This document shows positions 22,768-34,469 of a DNA stretch of 64,000 bases, one piece after another. Position 1 is the stretch's first letter; each line of letters opens with the position of its first letter. This DNA is from Elymus sibiricus. Lineage: Eukaryota; Streptophyta; Magnoliopsida; Poales; Poaceae. The notes beneath the pieces are model-generated. The model was given only the letters and a program-made list of their open reading frames with translations. It ran no database searches and was not told where the DNA came from. A program made the position numbers and the translations under genes. The stretch lies in the NCBI GenBank assembly GCA_039707655.1, contig CM077668.1, positions 63,815,086 to 63,879,085 of the forward strand. Reading direction: 5' to 3'.

Positions 22768-23773
22768 ACAAGCACGACCTTTTTTTATTTGAAAGTTTTG
22801 ACCAATCAATAAAGCTTCGAGGGTTGTCTAACAAAATCTATTGGTGTCGTCATTTACATATGTAAATAATTTATTCTGGTACCATTTTATAAGAGGAAAA
22901 GTTGAACTGAGGTATGGCAGTGTGGTTAATAACTTTTTCAGATGATTTTTTATCGATATTACAATTTATTCAATAGGCATGCCAGCGTCTTTTACATACA
23001 TGAACAATTACATGAGAATACAGTTAAAAAATCGTTGTTTGATGCAGAGCATTTTATGTACCAAAATAAATATTTTAATTTATTCAACCATTTTTAGTTG
23101 ACAAGCACGGCCCTTTTTTATTTGAAATAAATTTATAACCATATTTTAAAGGATTTTTTTTCCATACAACCATGTTGATCCACCTAGACAAATTTCAGGT
23201 GTTGTAACGGGCTGGCCTTCCCGCAATAAAAAAATGTTCTTTGATGCAAAGCATTTTTATGTACCAAAATAAAAACTTGAATTTATGCAACCATTTTTAG
23301 TTGAAAATCACGACTAGTTTTTATTTGAAATAAATCTATGGTGTAAAATATTTTAAAGAAAGTTTTCCCTACAAATGTGTTTTTGAAATTAAAATTAATA
23401 TTGATGGGGCTGATGTCACCATGAAAGTTTTAATCAATCAATAAAGCCTCAAGGGTTGTCTAAAAAAATCTATTGGTGTCGTTATTTACATATGTAAATA
23501 CTTTATTCTGGTACCATTTTATACGAGGAAAAATTGAACTGAGGCATGGCTGTGTTGTTTATCAACTTTTTCGTATGAATTTTTGTATCTATATTACAAA
23601 TTTTTAATAGGCATGGACAATGTCTTTTACATACATGAACAATTACATCATAATACAGTTCACAAAACCCCCCTAAGAAATACAGTTCAAAAAATCGTTG
23701 TTTGATGCAGAGCATTTTTATGTACCAAAATAAAAATTTGAAGTTATGCAATCATTTTTAGTTGACAAGCACG

Positions 23774-24098
23774 CGAATATCCATTTCTGAGACCAGGCTC
23801 ATCTGCACCCGGTGAAGAGAAAATTCACAAAAAATACTAAAAAAATTCAAAATATTCTTTTTTTTCCTGGAAGATAATTTGGTGCGTGAGGTGTGCCCCA
23901 AATTTCAGATCATTTGGACATATGAGTATCTCTCAGCAAAAAAAACAAATTGGGTCAGAACAATACATGAACTGTAAACTTTTTCACAGACCCCAAATTT
24001 GTCTTTTTTGCCGAGAGATACTTAGTTGTCCAAATGATCTGAAATTTGTAGTGCACCTCACGCACCAAATTATCATCCATGCAAAAAAAATCAGATTT
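23774..24098. mobile_element. Mutator-type MITE, copy 2, right end deleted
   Basis: Near-identical to copy 1 for its left arm and centre, and at the same site of the 1.41-kb unit. The sequence stops after GCAAAAAAAATCAGA and joins AATTGAAAGTTTTGATC, so the right tip and second target duplication are gone. Confidence 0.82.
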
Positions 24099-25367
24099 TT
24101 TTAATTGAAAGTTTTGATCAATCAATAAAGCTTCGAGGGTTGTCTAAAAAAATCTATTGGTGTCGTCATTTACATATGTAAATAATTTATGCTAGTACCA
24201 TTTTATAAGAGGAAAAATTGAACTGAGGTATGGCAGTGTGGTTAATAAATTTTTCATATGTTTTTTTATCAATATTACAATTTATTCAATAGGCATGCCA
24301 GCGTCTTTTACATACATGAACAATTACAAGAGAGTACAGTTAAAAAATCATTGTTTGATGCAGAGCATTTTTATGTACCAAAAAAAATTTTGGATTTATT
24401 CAACCATTTTTAGTTGACAAGCACGGCCATTTTTTATTTGAAAGTTTTGATCAATCAATAAAGCTTTGATGGTTGTCTAAAAAAATCTATTGGTGTCGTT
24501 ATTTACATATGTAAATAATTTATTTTAGTACCATTCTAGCAGTGTGGTTAATAACTTTGTCATACAATTTTTTTATCAATATTACAATTTATTCAATAGG
24601 CACACCAGCGTCCTTTACATACATGAACAATTACATGAGAATACAGTTAAAAAATGGTTGTTTAATGCAGAGCATTTTTATGTACCAAAATAAAAAATTC
24701 AATTTATTCAAGCATTTTTAGTTGACAAGCACGGCCATTTTTTATTTGAAATAAATCTATAAACATATTTTAAAGGATTTTTTTCATACAACCATGTTGA
24801 TCCGCCCAGACAAATTTCAGGTGTTGTAAAAAAAATTAAGAGAAATTGCAATGGGCCGCCCTTCCCCGCAATAAAATATTGTTGTTTTATGCAGAGCATT
24901 TTTATGTACCAAAATAAAAACTTGAATTAATGCAACCATTTTTAGTTGACAAGCACGGCCAGTTTTTATTTGAAATAAATCTATAGTGTAACATATTTTA
25001 AAGGTATCTTTTTCCCATATAAATATGTTGAAAATAAATTTCAGGTGTTGTAAAACAAATAAAACAAATTAACAAAAATAATTTAGACAAAATGAGAATT
25101 TGCAACGGGCCGGCCTTCCCCCCAATAAAACAGAGTCGCCCCCTCCCGTCCGTCTTCTTCCCCCCAAAACAGAGTCTCGCAAGCTCCCTCCCCGCCGGCT
25201 TCCTCCTCCCCAAGCTCGCACCAGCCAGCCACGGAAGCGACCATCTCGCCGCCATCCACCACCACCGCCGCCTCGCCCCGTCTCTTGGTCCTTCTCCTCC
25301 ACCTCGCTGCACGGGTGAACACAAAAAAACAAGAAGCCAAGAAAGTCTTCTTGGAGACAGCCCTCCA

Positions 25368-27267
25368 ATGGCGAAGGGCGTCGGGAAGAAGCGCCGTCGG
25401 GCGAAGGTGCCCAAGGTCGATGAGATCGCACCTCCTCGAAGCGAGGTGACCGCTCCGGAGCTCCCTGGCGTGCCACCACCGCCGACTGGGTCCGGGGTGT
25501 CCGCGCTGCAGCTCCCGGGCGCGCCACCACCGCTGACCCAGTCCGAGGTCGACACGACGCGGCGGCTCCATGGAGGACTCGCGCCATCTCAGGCGACCGC
25601 GCTGCAGCTCCCAGACGCGCCACCCTAGCCGCCTCAGACCGAGGTGGCCCCTCGCCCGCCTGCGATCGTGCCCGCCCCCGCTCACGTGCCGCATCAGGCC
25701 GAGGTGGCCTGGTTCAGGCGCGTGCTGGAGGCCCTCCGCGACCGGTTTCCTGGGACGGCTGTGGCGACATTCTTCGAGGCTTTGTAGGGCGCGTGGGCGT
25801 CCGTGCACGGGAGGTGGAGCGGGCCGCCGCCAACAGCACCGTCGGAGTTCAAGAAGAACAAGAAGAACAACAAGAAGAAGAACTCGAAGCCTGTCCTCCC
25901 CGATGTACGGCGTAGTAAAGCATGGTTGTACTGGGAGAAGCGCCGCCGTGTGATGCCCCCTCCTCCTGCTCCTGATGAGCCGCAGCCTTCGCAGCCGGCA
26001 CCAGTGCCACTGGTAAGTTCCTCTCGTTCCCTCCCCCCAAGCACCCAATCTTTTTGCCCAAGCACCCAATCCTTGTACTGGATGCCAGCCACAGTTGTAG
26101 CTGGTCCATTCTCAAGTTTTAGAGCAGTTTATGTTCAGACTCTTTTCAGTCAAAGTTTCACCCTCAGTCTGATATCCAAAGAAATGACAATATGTTAATC
26201 AGTTTCCCTTGTAATCAGATTGCAAGATGAACACCGTTGCTGTGCAGGATACTTATTTCCTGGAATTACTGAAACAAATAATTGCACACAATATATCTGA
26301 AATATTGTCTTGCCTTTACCTTCAAAAAATTGAAAATAACACTGATTTCCAAGTTTCACCCTTGACTCGGATATATCAAGTTTTGAAAATTGAAAAGATA
26401 CATCAGGAACACTGATTTCCTGGAGTTGCTGAAACAAATAATTTGGAAACCAAGTTTTGTTATTTATCTTACTCTAAAACAAACAATTATACCTGAACCA
26501 GTGCTTACAATTCTGGAATGCTTTCTATCAGTCCTTTATGGTGTTTTCCTGAACATAAATACTTGGGTGGTAAACTATGTATAAAGATGGCCTAAAAGTT
26601 ATCGACAAAGTGTTCTTCTGCTAATTTTGCAAACAAATTTACCAGAGGATTTGTGCCTTAATTTGCATGTACTCAGTCACATATCTTGTTTATAATTTCA
26701 CTCAGTTTGAGTTTTGACAATCAACCTTCCACTCATAATGCATCATATATCTGAAATAAAAAGATTTGCATTGCTTTATCATTCCATCTCATATCTGCAC
26801 AAATGATAGCGAATTGGTTCAATAGCACATAAGTTGCATATTTGTTAATGCAGTTCAGCTTTTTAATCTTGCATCGTACCTATGCTTAGATTGTCGATGG
26901 AGTGACTGTCCCTACTGAGATTGTGAAGCGATATAAGAGGTATTGCAGATTAACTGGATCCTCTCCAGCGACGACAACAGTGTGTTACCTTTGCATTTTT
27001 TAGCAGGAGCTTCACCCAAATGGGATTGTTCGCACCACTGATGTGAGAATTTGAACTAGCATCGTTTTACTCCCTACACATCTCTCCATTTGATTTTGAG
27101 CTAACTTTCGTTTGCTTTTGTAGATGATTGCGCATTACAGCAAGCATCCTTCAGTAGCTGTTCGCTGCGGCAGGTTTGGCTGTGCGGCGAAAGTTCCTCC
27201 AGGCCGCGACCTACGTGAGCACACCTACTTCTGCCACAACCTGCCTGCTGATTGGTGGCTACCATAG
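25368..27267 (+). pseudogene. Unrecognised basic, proline-rich gene with two nonsense codons
   Basis: The CT-rich leader at about 25135-25367 looks like a plant 5' UTR. The start is CCAATGG at 25368. Exon 1 (25368-26012) encodes MAKGVGKKRRRAKVPKV, then proline-rich repeats with PELPGVPPPP and LQLPGAPPP, a helix-like WFRRVLEALRDRFPG, a Lys/Asn run and SKAWLYWEKRRRV. Exon 1 contains TAG at 25626-25628 and 25785-25787, each one change from CAG. A second block starts at 26890 (IVDGVTVPTEI). A third part, QELHPNGIVRTTD, ends at 27042. The last exon, 27124-27267, has CGRFGCAAKVPP and HTYFCH, a possible small Cys/His cluster, then TAG. GT-AG joins at 26013/26889 and 27043/27123 are in phase 0; a further intron around 26930-27002 is likely but not settled. 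I do not recognise the family. Confidence 0.6.
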
Positions 27268-27811
27268 AGATCTGGTGGTACTAGGAAACAAAATGTTGGT
27301 AGCATAAATGATATGGATTGCTGTATAAACTTGTAAATCGTGTGGGTATACTCTTATGTTTCTAAAACTACAACCAGATCCTTGTGGTTCATTCATGAAC
27401 AACAGTGGAAAATATTAAACGGGAACAATATTTCCTTGTGTGCAATGATACAACAGAGAGCTCTTATATTTTATTTTCATTTTTGTAGGAAACAACACTG
27501 CTAGATTGCTGTAACAACACTGAACTAACATATATTTATTTAATATCTCGCAATAAATTGTGAAGAAAATGTGTACAGTATTTGAGCAAACTATTACAAA
27601 CTATTTGAAACATAAAAACTATAAGATTGCTGTAGCTACAAGATGATTCCATCTTCTCCATGATTTTCTGCTACATATATCATCTCCGACGATTACCACA
27701 CCAGACTGAGCAGAAAAGGATGTTGATGTTGAGCACTCCCTCGGCAGGCCATCTTTGCAGCATAGACAGAGCCTCTCTCTTGTGTGTTAATTGTAACTGT
27801 AGCAGTCCACT
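27268..27811. other. Spacer between two convergent genes
   Basis: AT-rich, with no open frame or repeat recognised. It forms the 3' flank of both the plus-strand pseudogene and the minus-strand F-box gene. Confidence 0.6.
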
Positions 27812-28987
27812 TCACAGTTGTTGGCTCATTGAGCCCATATGGTTCATCTTTCCAAGATCAGGAGTAATCCACATTGGAGCCGGACAGTTGGACCAAAGCT
27901 GAGGAGACACAAGTTCCTCCCTACTGTTATCATTCAACTTAAGAATTCCGATATCACGATGATTATTCTTATATCCCCCTGTCCACAGAAAATTATCATC
28001 GGTAAAATAGGAACAATTTGCCTTGAGAGCAGGATATTCATCAGCACTGAGGCATAGCGATAGGTTATGACCAAGAAATAACACATGGTCATGCAAGCAA
28101 TTGGTTAGTTCAATTTTATTCCACAGAGCATCAATCTCGCATATTTTAGTTTCTGTAGTCTTCCAGTACTCATATTCTAAATCATGGTCATGAACTATTC
28201 TAAACACAAGTAGCAGACAGCCCCATGGAGCTTCAACGATATACCTGCTATCACAATCATAATGCTCAGGTGCCATTATTATCGTCTTTACAGTGACCAC
28301 AGGGCCACTAAGATCGAATGCGTGGATTTCTCCATTCATATTCACTGCATACAATATGCCATCCTTGTACATGCAATCCTCGTGAACATCACCATACTCA
28401 TCAAATATGGGCTTCAAATGCTCAATGGTGGACACTGAAGGGAGAGCAATCTGTTCACAGGTGATTGGATTCAGAAGTTGCATGTCAGATCTCTCGTCGA
28501 CGGTAACAAGCCAGCCATGTGAGGACCCGATCAAATACCTGCTGCGGATAGGTGGCTGCGGCAGAGATAACTTGTAAGACCTCTTCTCAGCGAGGCTGTA
28601 GAGGGACAAAACATCATCAGGATCAGATTCAGAGGTGTAGACCAGGCAAGGCGTCTGGCCCTGCTTGTACTTCCCAAGGGTGCGTAGCTCGGCGTATGTG
28701 GAGTGCCAGGATGAACAGACGGAGCCAGCACGCATGAGGTCGGGGATCTCGAGAGCGGCAAAGATAACCATCAAGACGTCCTTGGGCAGCTCTGGCAATG
28801 TGCCCACCATCTTGGTATCGGTCAGTGCCAGATGAACATGTTCATCTCTGAAGAATTTCCTGAGTGAGCTGGGAGGGAAGCCTAGCAGCAGCCTGGGTAA
28901 AGATCTGAAGACTAGAGAGCACAGTTTTCTCCGGTACATAGCTAGGTGTTGCAATCTCATTATCCTGACTAAGCTACAGGTTTCCAT
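27812..28987 (-). CDS. F-box protein with DUF295 (KIB-like) C-terminal domain
   Basis: Intact 391-codon single exon. The F-box lies at about residues 64-102 (LPELPKDVLMVIFAALEIPD, then GSVCSSWHSTYAE). The rest has the repeated beta-strand pattern of plant DUF295 proteins, with SSHGWLVTVDERSDMQLLNP, IHAFDLSG and a C-terminal WSNCPAPMWITPDL. In this family the F-box binds SKP1 in an SCF ubiquitin ligase and the C-terminal part is thought to choose the target. The target here cannot be read from sequence. The first Met gives a 59-residue Leu/Arg-rich N-tail; Met60 (MVGTLPELPK) just before the F-box is a possible start. It is the only undamaged host gene seen. Many grass genes of this type are low-expressed or tandem copies. 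Confidence 0.9.
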   Translation of the reverse strand: METCSLVRIMRLQHLAMYRRKLCSLVFRSLPRLLLGFPPSSLRKFFRDEHVHLALTDTKMVGTLPELPKDVLMVIFAALEIPDLMRAGSVCSSWHSTYAELRTLGKYKQGQTPCLVYTSESDPDDVLSLYSLAEKRSYKLSLPQPPIRSRYLIGSSHGWLVTVDERSDMQLLNPITCEQIALPSVSTIEHLKPIFDEYGDVHEDCMYKDGILYAVNMNGEIHAFDLSGPVVTVKTIIMAPEHYDCDSRYIVEAPWGCLLLVFRIVHDHDLEYEYWKTTETKICEIDALWNKIELTNCLHDHVLFLGHNLSLCLSADEYPALKANCSYFTDDNFLWTGGYKNNHRDIGILKLNDNSREELVSPQLWSNCPAPMWITPDLGKMNHMGSMSQQL

Positions 28988-29086
28988 TGGAACAAAGAAG
29001 AGCAGAGCAGAACCTCTCTGTTGGAAGACGAGCCAATTAGAACAGAGCCTCTGTTGGAAAATCGCAGTCTTGATGAGAGAATCTGG

Positions 29087-29099
29087 TTATACTTATAGA
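29087..29099 (-). promoter_or_regulatory. Possible TATA box of the F-box gene
   Basis: CTATAAGTATAAC on the minus strand, about 100 bp upstream of the first Met codon at 28987. Spacing and form fit a plant core promoter. Only the sequence supports it. Confidence 0.4.
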
Positions 29100-29799
29100 T
29101 TGCCGGCCGAGGCCTCACCCCACTCCGAGTAGGTGAAGTCAATCCGAATCCAGACTGGAACACTGAAAATTTTCTGACCTTTTGTTGATTGGCGAAAGAA
29201 TCCCGAGTCCCGCTCTGCTCTGCTTGTACGAACTCTGGATTCCCAGCAGGAGCAGAAGACAGATCACTAACCGGAGGCCGACGAGGGAACGGTTCTGCAG
29301 CGAGATGCTGGGACGAAGAAGAGAATGGGGACCGAGCTGGAGCCTTGGCGCCGCTCGTGGAGGTCCGTGGTTGCCGTAGTGGCCGCACTCGTATCCCGCG
29401 TGCCTGTGGTCGCCGGAGTCACCCCCGCCTCTCGATTGGATGGCCGGCAGTGGCTTGCTTAGTTGCGGCGCCGGCCATGGTCCGGTTGGTGTCGCCGGGG
29501 GCGCTCCAATCCCGTTCCTCTTCTCCCTCCGGATGGACTCTTTTTTTTCCTTTGAGAAAACCCTCCGGATGAACTGACCAACACGATCGGTCCAGCCCAA
29601 ACCTGGCCATATGGGCCTTGCCGCGCGGGCATGGATTTTTGGCCTGGCACAGGAATAAAAGGGCCAGCTCGGCCCGAAGGCTGGCAAGCATGCCAGGCCG
29701 ATCCCCGAAGTCAAGCCCTAAGGCCGGCCCGGCCCAGCTAGGCACCGCGCGGCTTGCGGCCCGTTCAGCATCCAACCGGCACACAACGAGGAGCTAGGG
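29100..29799. other. Upstream region of the F-box gene, no clear gene
   Basis: Moderately GC-rich. Open frames on both strands (up to about 190 codons) overlap one another and show no domain. I see no repeat ends here. Confidence 0.5.
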
Positions 29800-30203
29800 G
29801 GGAACGTATCTGGTGCACCGGGCAGTTGGTGGTACTGGTGCACCGGACCCGTTGCACATTAAAAAATGTTCAAAAAGATCTGGAAAAAATTTAGTGCATT
29901 GACCAACATCAGACTATGTTGTCACAAAAATTCAAATCAAAATTTGAAACATTGCTCAATATACAAAGATGACAAATTTGACATCAATGTGCTAATGGGC
30001 CAAAACTGAAGCCCAACTTGTGTGATGTACTATTCAGTGTCAAATTTGTCATTTTTGTATCTCCAGCAATGTTTCGAATTGTTATTTGATTTTTTGTGAC
30101 AACATACATTGATGTTGCGTCAATGCACGAACATTTTTTAATGTGCAATGGGGGACCGGTGCACCGGTAGCACCAATTGCCCCGATGCACCAGATACATT
30201 CCT
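29800..30203. mobile_element. Foldback MITE with 9-bp target duplication (Mutator-like)
   Basis: About 404 bp. Arms of roughly 75 bp pair: GTATCTGGTGCACCGGGCA at the left against its inverse at the right, and GCACATTAAAAAATGTTC on both arms. It is flanked by GAGCTAGGG (29791-29799) and GAGCTTGGG (30204-30212), a 9-bp duplication with one difference. Confidence 0.82.
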
Positions 30204-30371
30204 GAGCTTGGGACGGGGGGTCAACACGAGAGGCACGACCAAGCATGCGCGGCTAGCGACCTAGAGCGGACGGGGCAGCCGCGACGTGCCCAACACGCAA
30301 CCAACACACGGGTTGGAGCAGGGGGCTGGCGTGTCGTGCCCGGCACGCGAGGCACATGTCGCGCGGCCCAA
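30204..30371. other. Short GC-rich spacer
   Basis: Nothing recognised between the MITE and the CACTA end. CAA at 30369-30371 is the candidate left copy of the CACTA 3-bp target duplication. Confidence 0.4.
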
Positions 30372-31630
30372 CACTACAAAAAAAACACTTCCGTGATTAT
30401 ACGTCTTTGTCACAGTAGGTCAAGTTTTCTGTTATGCATGTACATCCGTGACAATTTTATGACAGAATCAAGATAGTCATACCTGTGCTGTCGTAGAAGT
30501 GTTCCATGACAATACTGAAATTATCATCACGAAAGTGTCCACTTCCATGACGATAAATGTCGCGTCATGGAAGTGTTTTCGTCAAGGGTGACCGACACGT
30601 GGCATCCATCGTAACGGGTCACCGTTAAGCTATCGGGTGCGGGTTTGGATCCGATAACCCGTTAGCAGCCCTTACCAATGGCGATTTTCCACGTGTAAAT
30701 TTCTCATTCGCTGGCGGATCCACGTGTCAGCTCGGCGTTGCGACAGATGTCATCCATTCATTGGATGGCAGACGCCTATGATACGCCGACACGTGGCACG
30801 GCCCAACAGTGGCCCATTTAGGTTAAAAAGGTCGGCCCAGTCAAAGGCCCATAAGATTTACTCAGGTACTAGTGGGCCGGCCCACTAGCGGCCTGCTTAA
30901 ACATGGCCCATTTACGGCTCACCGCCAGATCGGGCCCGTAAATTGTTCGCTCAGTCTTTGGGCGCCATTACGGCCCAGTGAGTTTTCGGCCTGTTAAAGG
31001 CCCGATGTAGAAATGGGCCCATTTCAGCCCGGTAGAAATGGGCCCATTTCAGCCCGGTGTGCCTTTCAGCCACTTAACGGCCCGTGATTTCGGTGGCAAA
31101 ATTTCAGCCCAACCTGACTTTGGGCCTGTTAAAGGCCTGTCATACAATTCGGCCAGTTGGTCCTCTACTAAGTTTTCGGCCTACTAAAGGCCCATGATAT
31201 GACTGGGCCAACCAAGGCCCGAGATAGGTTTCGGCCTGGTAGCGGCCCGTCATGTAACTGGGCCAATAATGGTCCGAGGTATATTTCAGCCTGCTAAAGG
31301 CCCGTGGTCGACAAATGAAAATTGAGGCCCAATAAGCTTTTCGGCCTGCTAAAGGCCCGTGCTATCTTCTGGGCCATAACAGGCCAGCAGAATATTCAGC
31401 ATGTTAATGGCCCGAAGCTACATGGGCCGACCTAAAGTTTGGGCCCACTAGAGGCCCATATGAGTTATGGGCCTGAGCATACCGTGTCCATAAAGGGCCA
31501 TTACGGCAGGTCCGCGCAGGCCGGAGTAAAGCCTGTTGCGTGGAACCCATTAATGGCCCACTGAATTGCAGGCCCGTTAGAGGTGCATGTTTCGGCCCGT
31601 TCGCCTGAATCAGATTTTCACCCTTTTTTC
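30372..31630. repeat. CACTA terminal and subterminal repeat zone
   Basis: After the terminus, variants of TTCGGCCTGCTAAAGGCCCGT, broken forms such as GGGCCNATTTCAGCCCGGT, and the inverse GGGCCA recur many times between about 30820 and 31620, in both orientations. Dense short subterminal repeats in both directions are characteristic of CACTA elements, where the element's own protein binds. Confidence 0.8.
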
Positions 31631-32464
31631 TGATAGCGAATGATGGCATATACGGTAAGTACGAATTAAGAACAAACCTACACTATACAATAAAGAAATA
31701 ACGGCATAGTGACTTAGAATAAACCTACACTATACAATAATGGAATTAGGGCATATTACATCCACTGGGCATCAAAGTTCGCCACCAGTGATCATAAAGC
31801 GCAACCAAGAAGCAGATTACAAAATCTGGGCGTCCAAGGCCCTGCAATTGCAGCGCAACAAAATAATACTGAACCAAGACCACTTGAACACAGTTCAAGA
31901 AACATTAGCCTTGCGCGGGAGCTGCTGCGCAAGCAGCCGAGCAAGGCAGTGAGAACGGACTAGCATGTCGGTCATATCTTTCAGCTCTAGCTGTTTAGCA
32001 ATGAGGTTCTCATTGGAGTTCTCTGCGATCTTCCTTAGAGATTGGACTTCAAGTCGAAGTTGAGTTGCACTATGCCTTTCTGCTTGCAGCTGAGACTGAA
32101 GAAGTCGAACTGATTCAGGCAGCGACTTCTGTGAGCTTGTGTGACTGCTAGTCTCAAGTAACTTGAACACTGCATCAAGACATGACTTTGGGGTTGTCTC
32201 ACTATCTTCAAGATGTTTTGCCTTCTTTGCTACAATATACGTTGGGTTTGTCTCAGAGTCTTCAGCAGACTTGTGCGTGCCATCAGGCATATCACCCTGA
32301 AACAACAAGACAAATGACAGGTTTTGCACGTATATAAACAAAGATGGTAACTGCACTGTCAATTCCATCTAGTTTCATATTACAAAATAATGAGACGATT
32401 CAAAATGTCAAGAGCATAATTTGGCATTGTTCATAATGCGGTGAGCTACACCACACTACTGGAT

Positions 32465-32676
32465 TACAGATCAACAACACAAGCATAGATGCAGGGCAAA
32501 AGAAAATCATTGTATCTCTTTTCGTTAACGTGCATGACATGTTCATATCATCAGCCAGATTAGTTAAGTCAAAGCAGGAAATGACAAGGTGCAAATGTGC
32601 GCAGCTTCACCACACGGTGGATTACAGATCAACAACACAAGCATACATGCAGGGCTAAAGAAAATCATTGGATCTG
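32465..32676. repeat. 160-bp tandem duplication in a CACTA intron
   Basis: CAGATCAACAACACAAGCAT plus about 30 more matching bases occurs at 32465 and again at 32625. Confidence 0.8.
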
Positions 32677-32802
32677 TATTGAATAATGTGCATGGTATGA
32701 ATAAGGAATTTGGTTTCACGACTAAAACTTGAAACTTGCAGTTGTTGCGAACATGCATTTTGATAGAAACAGCAAACTAAACAGCAATTGACGATAGGGA
32801 GT

Positions 32803-34351
32803 TGATACGTCTCCAATGTATCTATAATTTTTCATTGTTCCATGCTGTTATGTTATCAATCTTGGATGTTTTTATATACATTTACAGCAATTATATATCA
32901 TTTTTTGGGACTAACCTACTAACTTAGTGCCCAGTGCAAGTTGCTGTTTTCTGCCTGTTTTTGGTTTTACAGAATATCAATACCAAACGAAGTCCAAATG
33001 CCACGACACTTTTTGGAGATTTTTTCTGGACATAACCAACACTAGAAGCTTCGGGAGAAGGCCAGAAGCCCCAGGAGGTGGCCACGAGCCACTAGGGCGC
33101 GCCTTGTGCCTCATGGGCCCACCTCTGCGTCCTTTGACCTAATTCCACCACTATAAATTCCCAAAAATCGGGAAACCAACAGAGGAGTCCATGAAATACT
33201 TTTTCTGCCGCCGCAACCTTCTGTTCTCGAGAGATCCCATCTGGAGGCCTTTTCCGGCACTCCGCCGGAGGGGAATCGATCACGGAGGGGCTCTACATCA
33301 ACCTTGCTGCCCTTCCGATGATGCGTGAGTAGTTTACCACAGACCTTCGGGGCCATAGTTATTAGCTAGATGGCTTCTTCTCTCTTTTTGATCTTCAATA
33401 CAATGTTCTCCTCGATGTTCTTGGAGTTCTATCCGATGTAATCACTTTTTGCGGTGTGTTTGTTGGGATCCGATGAATTGTGAGTTTATGATCAGATTAT
33501 CCAAGAATATTATTTGAGTCTTCTCTGATCTCTTTTATGCATGATTATTATAGCTTTGTATTTCTTCTCGGATCTATTGATTTGGTTTGGCCAACTAGAT
33601 TGGTTTATCTTGCCATGGGAAGAGGTGCTTTGTAATGGGTTCGATCTTGTGGTGCTCAATCCCAGTGACAGAAAGGGACATGACATGTATGTATCGTTGC
33701 TATTAAGGGTAAAAAGATGGGGTTTATTCATGCATGAGTTTACTTTGTCTACATCATGTCATCTTGCTTAAGGTGTTACTCCGTTCTTTATGGACTTAAT
33801 ACACTAGATGCATGCTGGATAGCGGTCGATGTGTGGAGTAATAGTAGTAGATGCAGGCAGGAGTCGGTCTACTTGTCTCGGACGTGATGCCTATATACAT
33901 GATCATTGCCTTGGATATCGTCATGATTATTTGCTTTTCTATCAATTGCCCAACAGTAATTTGTCTACCCACCGTATGCTATTTTCTTGAGAGAAGCCTC
34001 TAGTGAAAACTATGGCCCCCGGGTCTATCTAAATCATATATTAAAAACTCTAAAAATACCTTGCTGCACTTTTCTTTTATTTATTTTATTTTGTATTTTT
34101 GTTTTATCTATCTATCTATCTATCACCATACAATTTAATCTTGCAATTGACCGCCGAGGGATTGACAACCCCTCGTTTGCGTTGGGTGCAAGGATTTGTT
34201 GTTTGTGTGCAGGTACTGCTAACGAGGTGTTGCGTGATTCTCCTACTGGATTGATAGCCTTGGTTTCATAACTGAGGGAAATACTTACCTCTACTGTGCT
34301 GCATCATCCCTTCCTCTTCGAGGAAAATACCAACGCAAGCTACAAGTAGCA
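32803..34351 (+). mobile_element. Solo Gypsy LTR
   Basis: 1549 bp from TGATACGTCTCC to CTACAAGTAGCA, flanked by the perfect 5-bp duplication GGAGT (32798-32802 and 34352-34356). It matches the LTRs at 35763-37327 and 46476-48045 but in the opposite direction. No internal region remains, so it is the product of LTR-LTR recombination. It contains a (TCTA)n run near 34108. It lies in an intron of the CACTA gene. Confidence 0.93.
33151..33160 (+). promoter_or_regulatory. TATA box in the solo LTR
   Basis: CTATAAATTC, conserved at the same place in the two LTRs of the 35763-48045 element. Confidence 0.5.
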
Positions 34352-34469
34352 GGAGTATGAGCAAATTAAACAGTAGTTGAGGAGAAAGGCTTTAGAAGGA
34401 CGGGCTTACATTAACAGTTAACACCAGCTCTATAATGCCCTTCTCCATGTCAAGGGAGGGATAACTCAA

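Larger units (their letters stand above)
21695..25130. repeat. AT-rich higher-order tandem repeat array
   Basis: The words AATCAATAAAGC, TTGGTGTCGT and GTTGACAAGCACG recur in order. AATCAATAAAGC-type starts lie at about 22024, 22803, 23436, 24119 and 24456. A segment of about 1413 bp (from about 21834) repeats from about 23247 and includes a MITE at the same place (22361 and 23774), so the MITE was copied with it. Each large unit holds two related sub-repeats (AAGCCTCAAGGGTTG and AAGCTTCGAGGGTTG forms). A segment with TTTCAGGTGTTGTAA plus CTTCCCxGCAATAAAA occurs at about 23196, 24819 and 25040, the last being the immediate upstream region of the 25368 gene. No protein coding is seen. Confidence 0.85.

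Noticed and set aside
22540..22812. Mirror-image open frames on both strands
   Set aside because: They come from the inverted arms of the MITE at 22361-22767.
29139..29784. Minus-strand frames upstream of the F-box gene as an additional exon
   Set aside because: They show no similarity to the F-box protein and no splice sites in phase were found.
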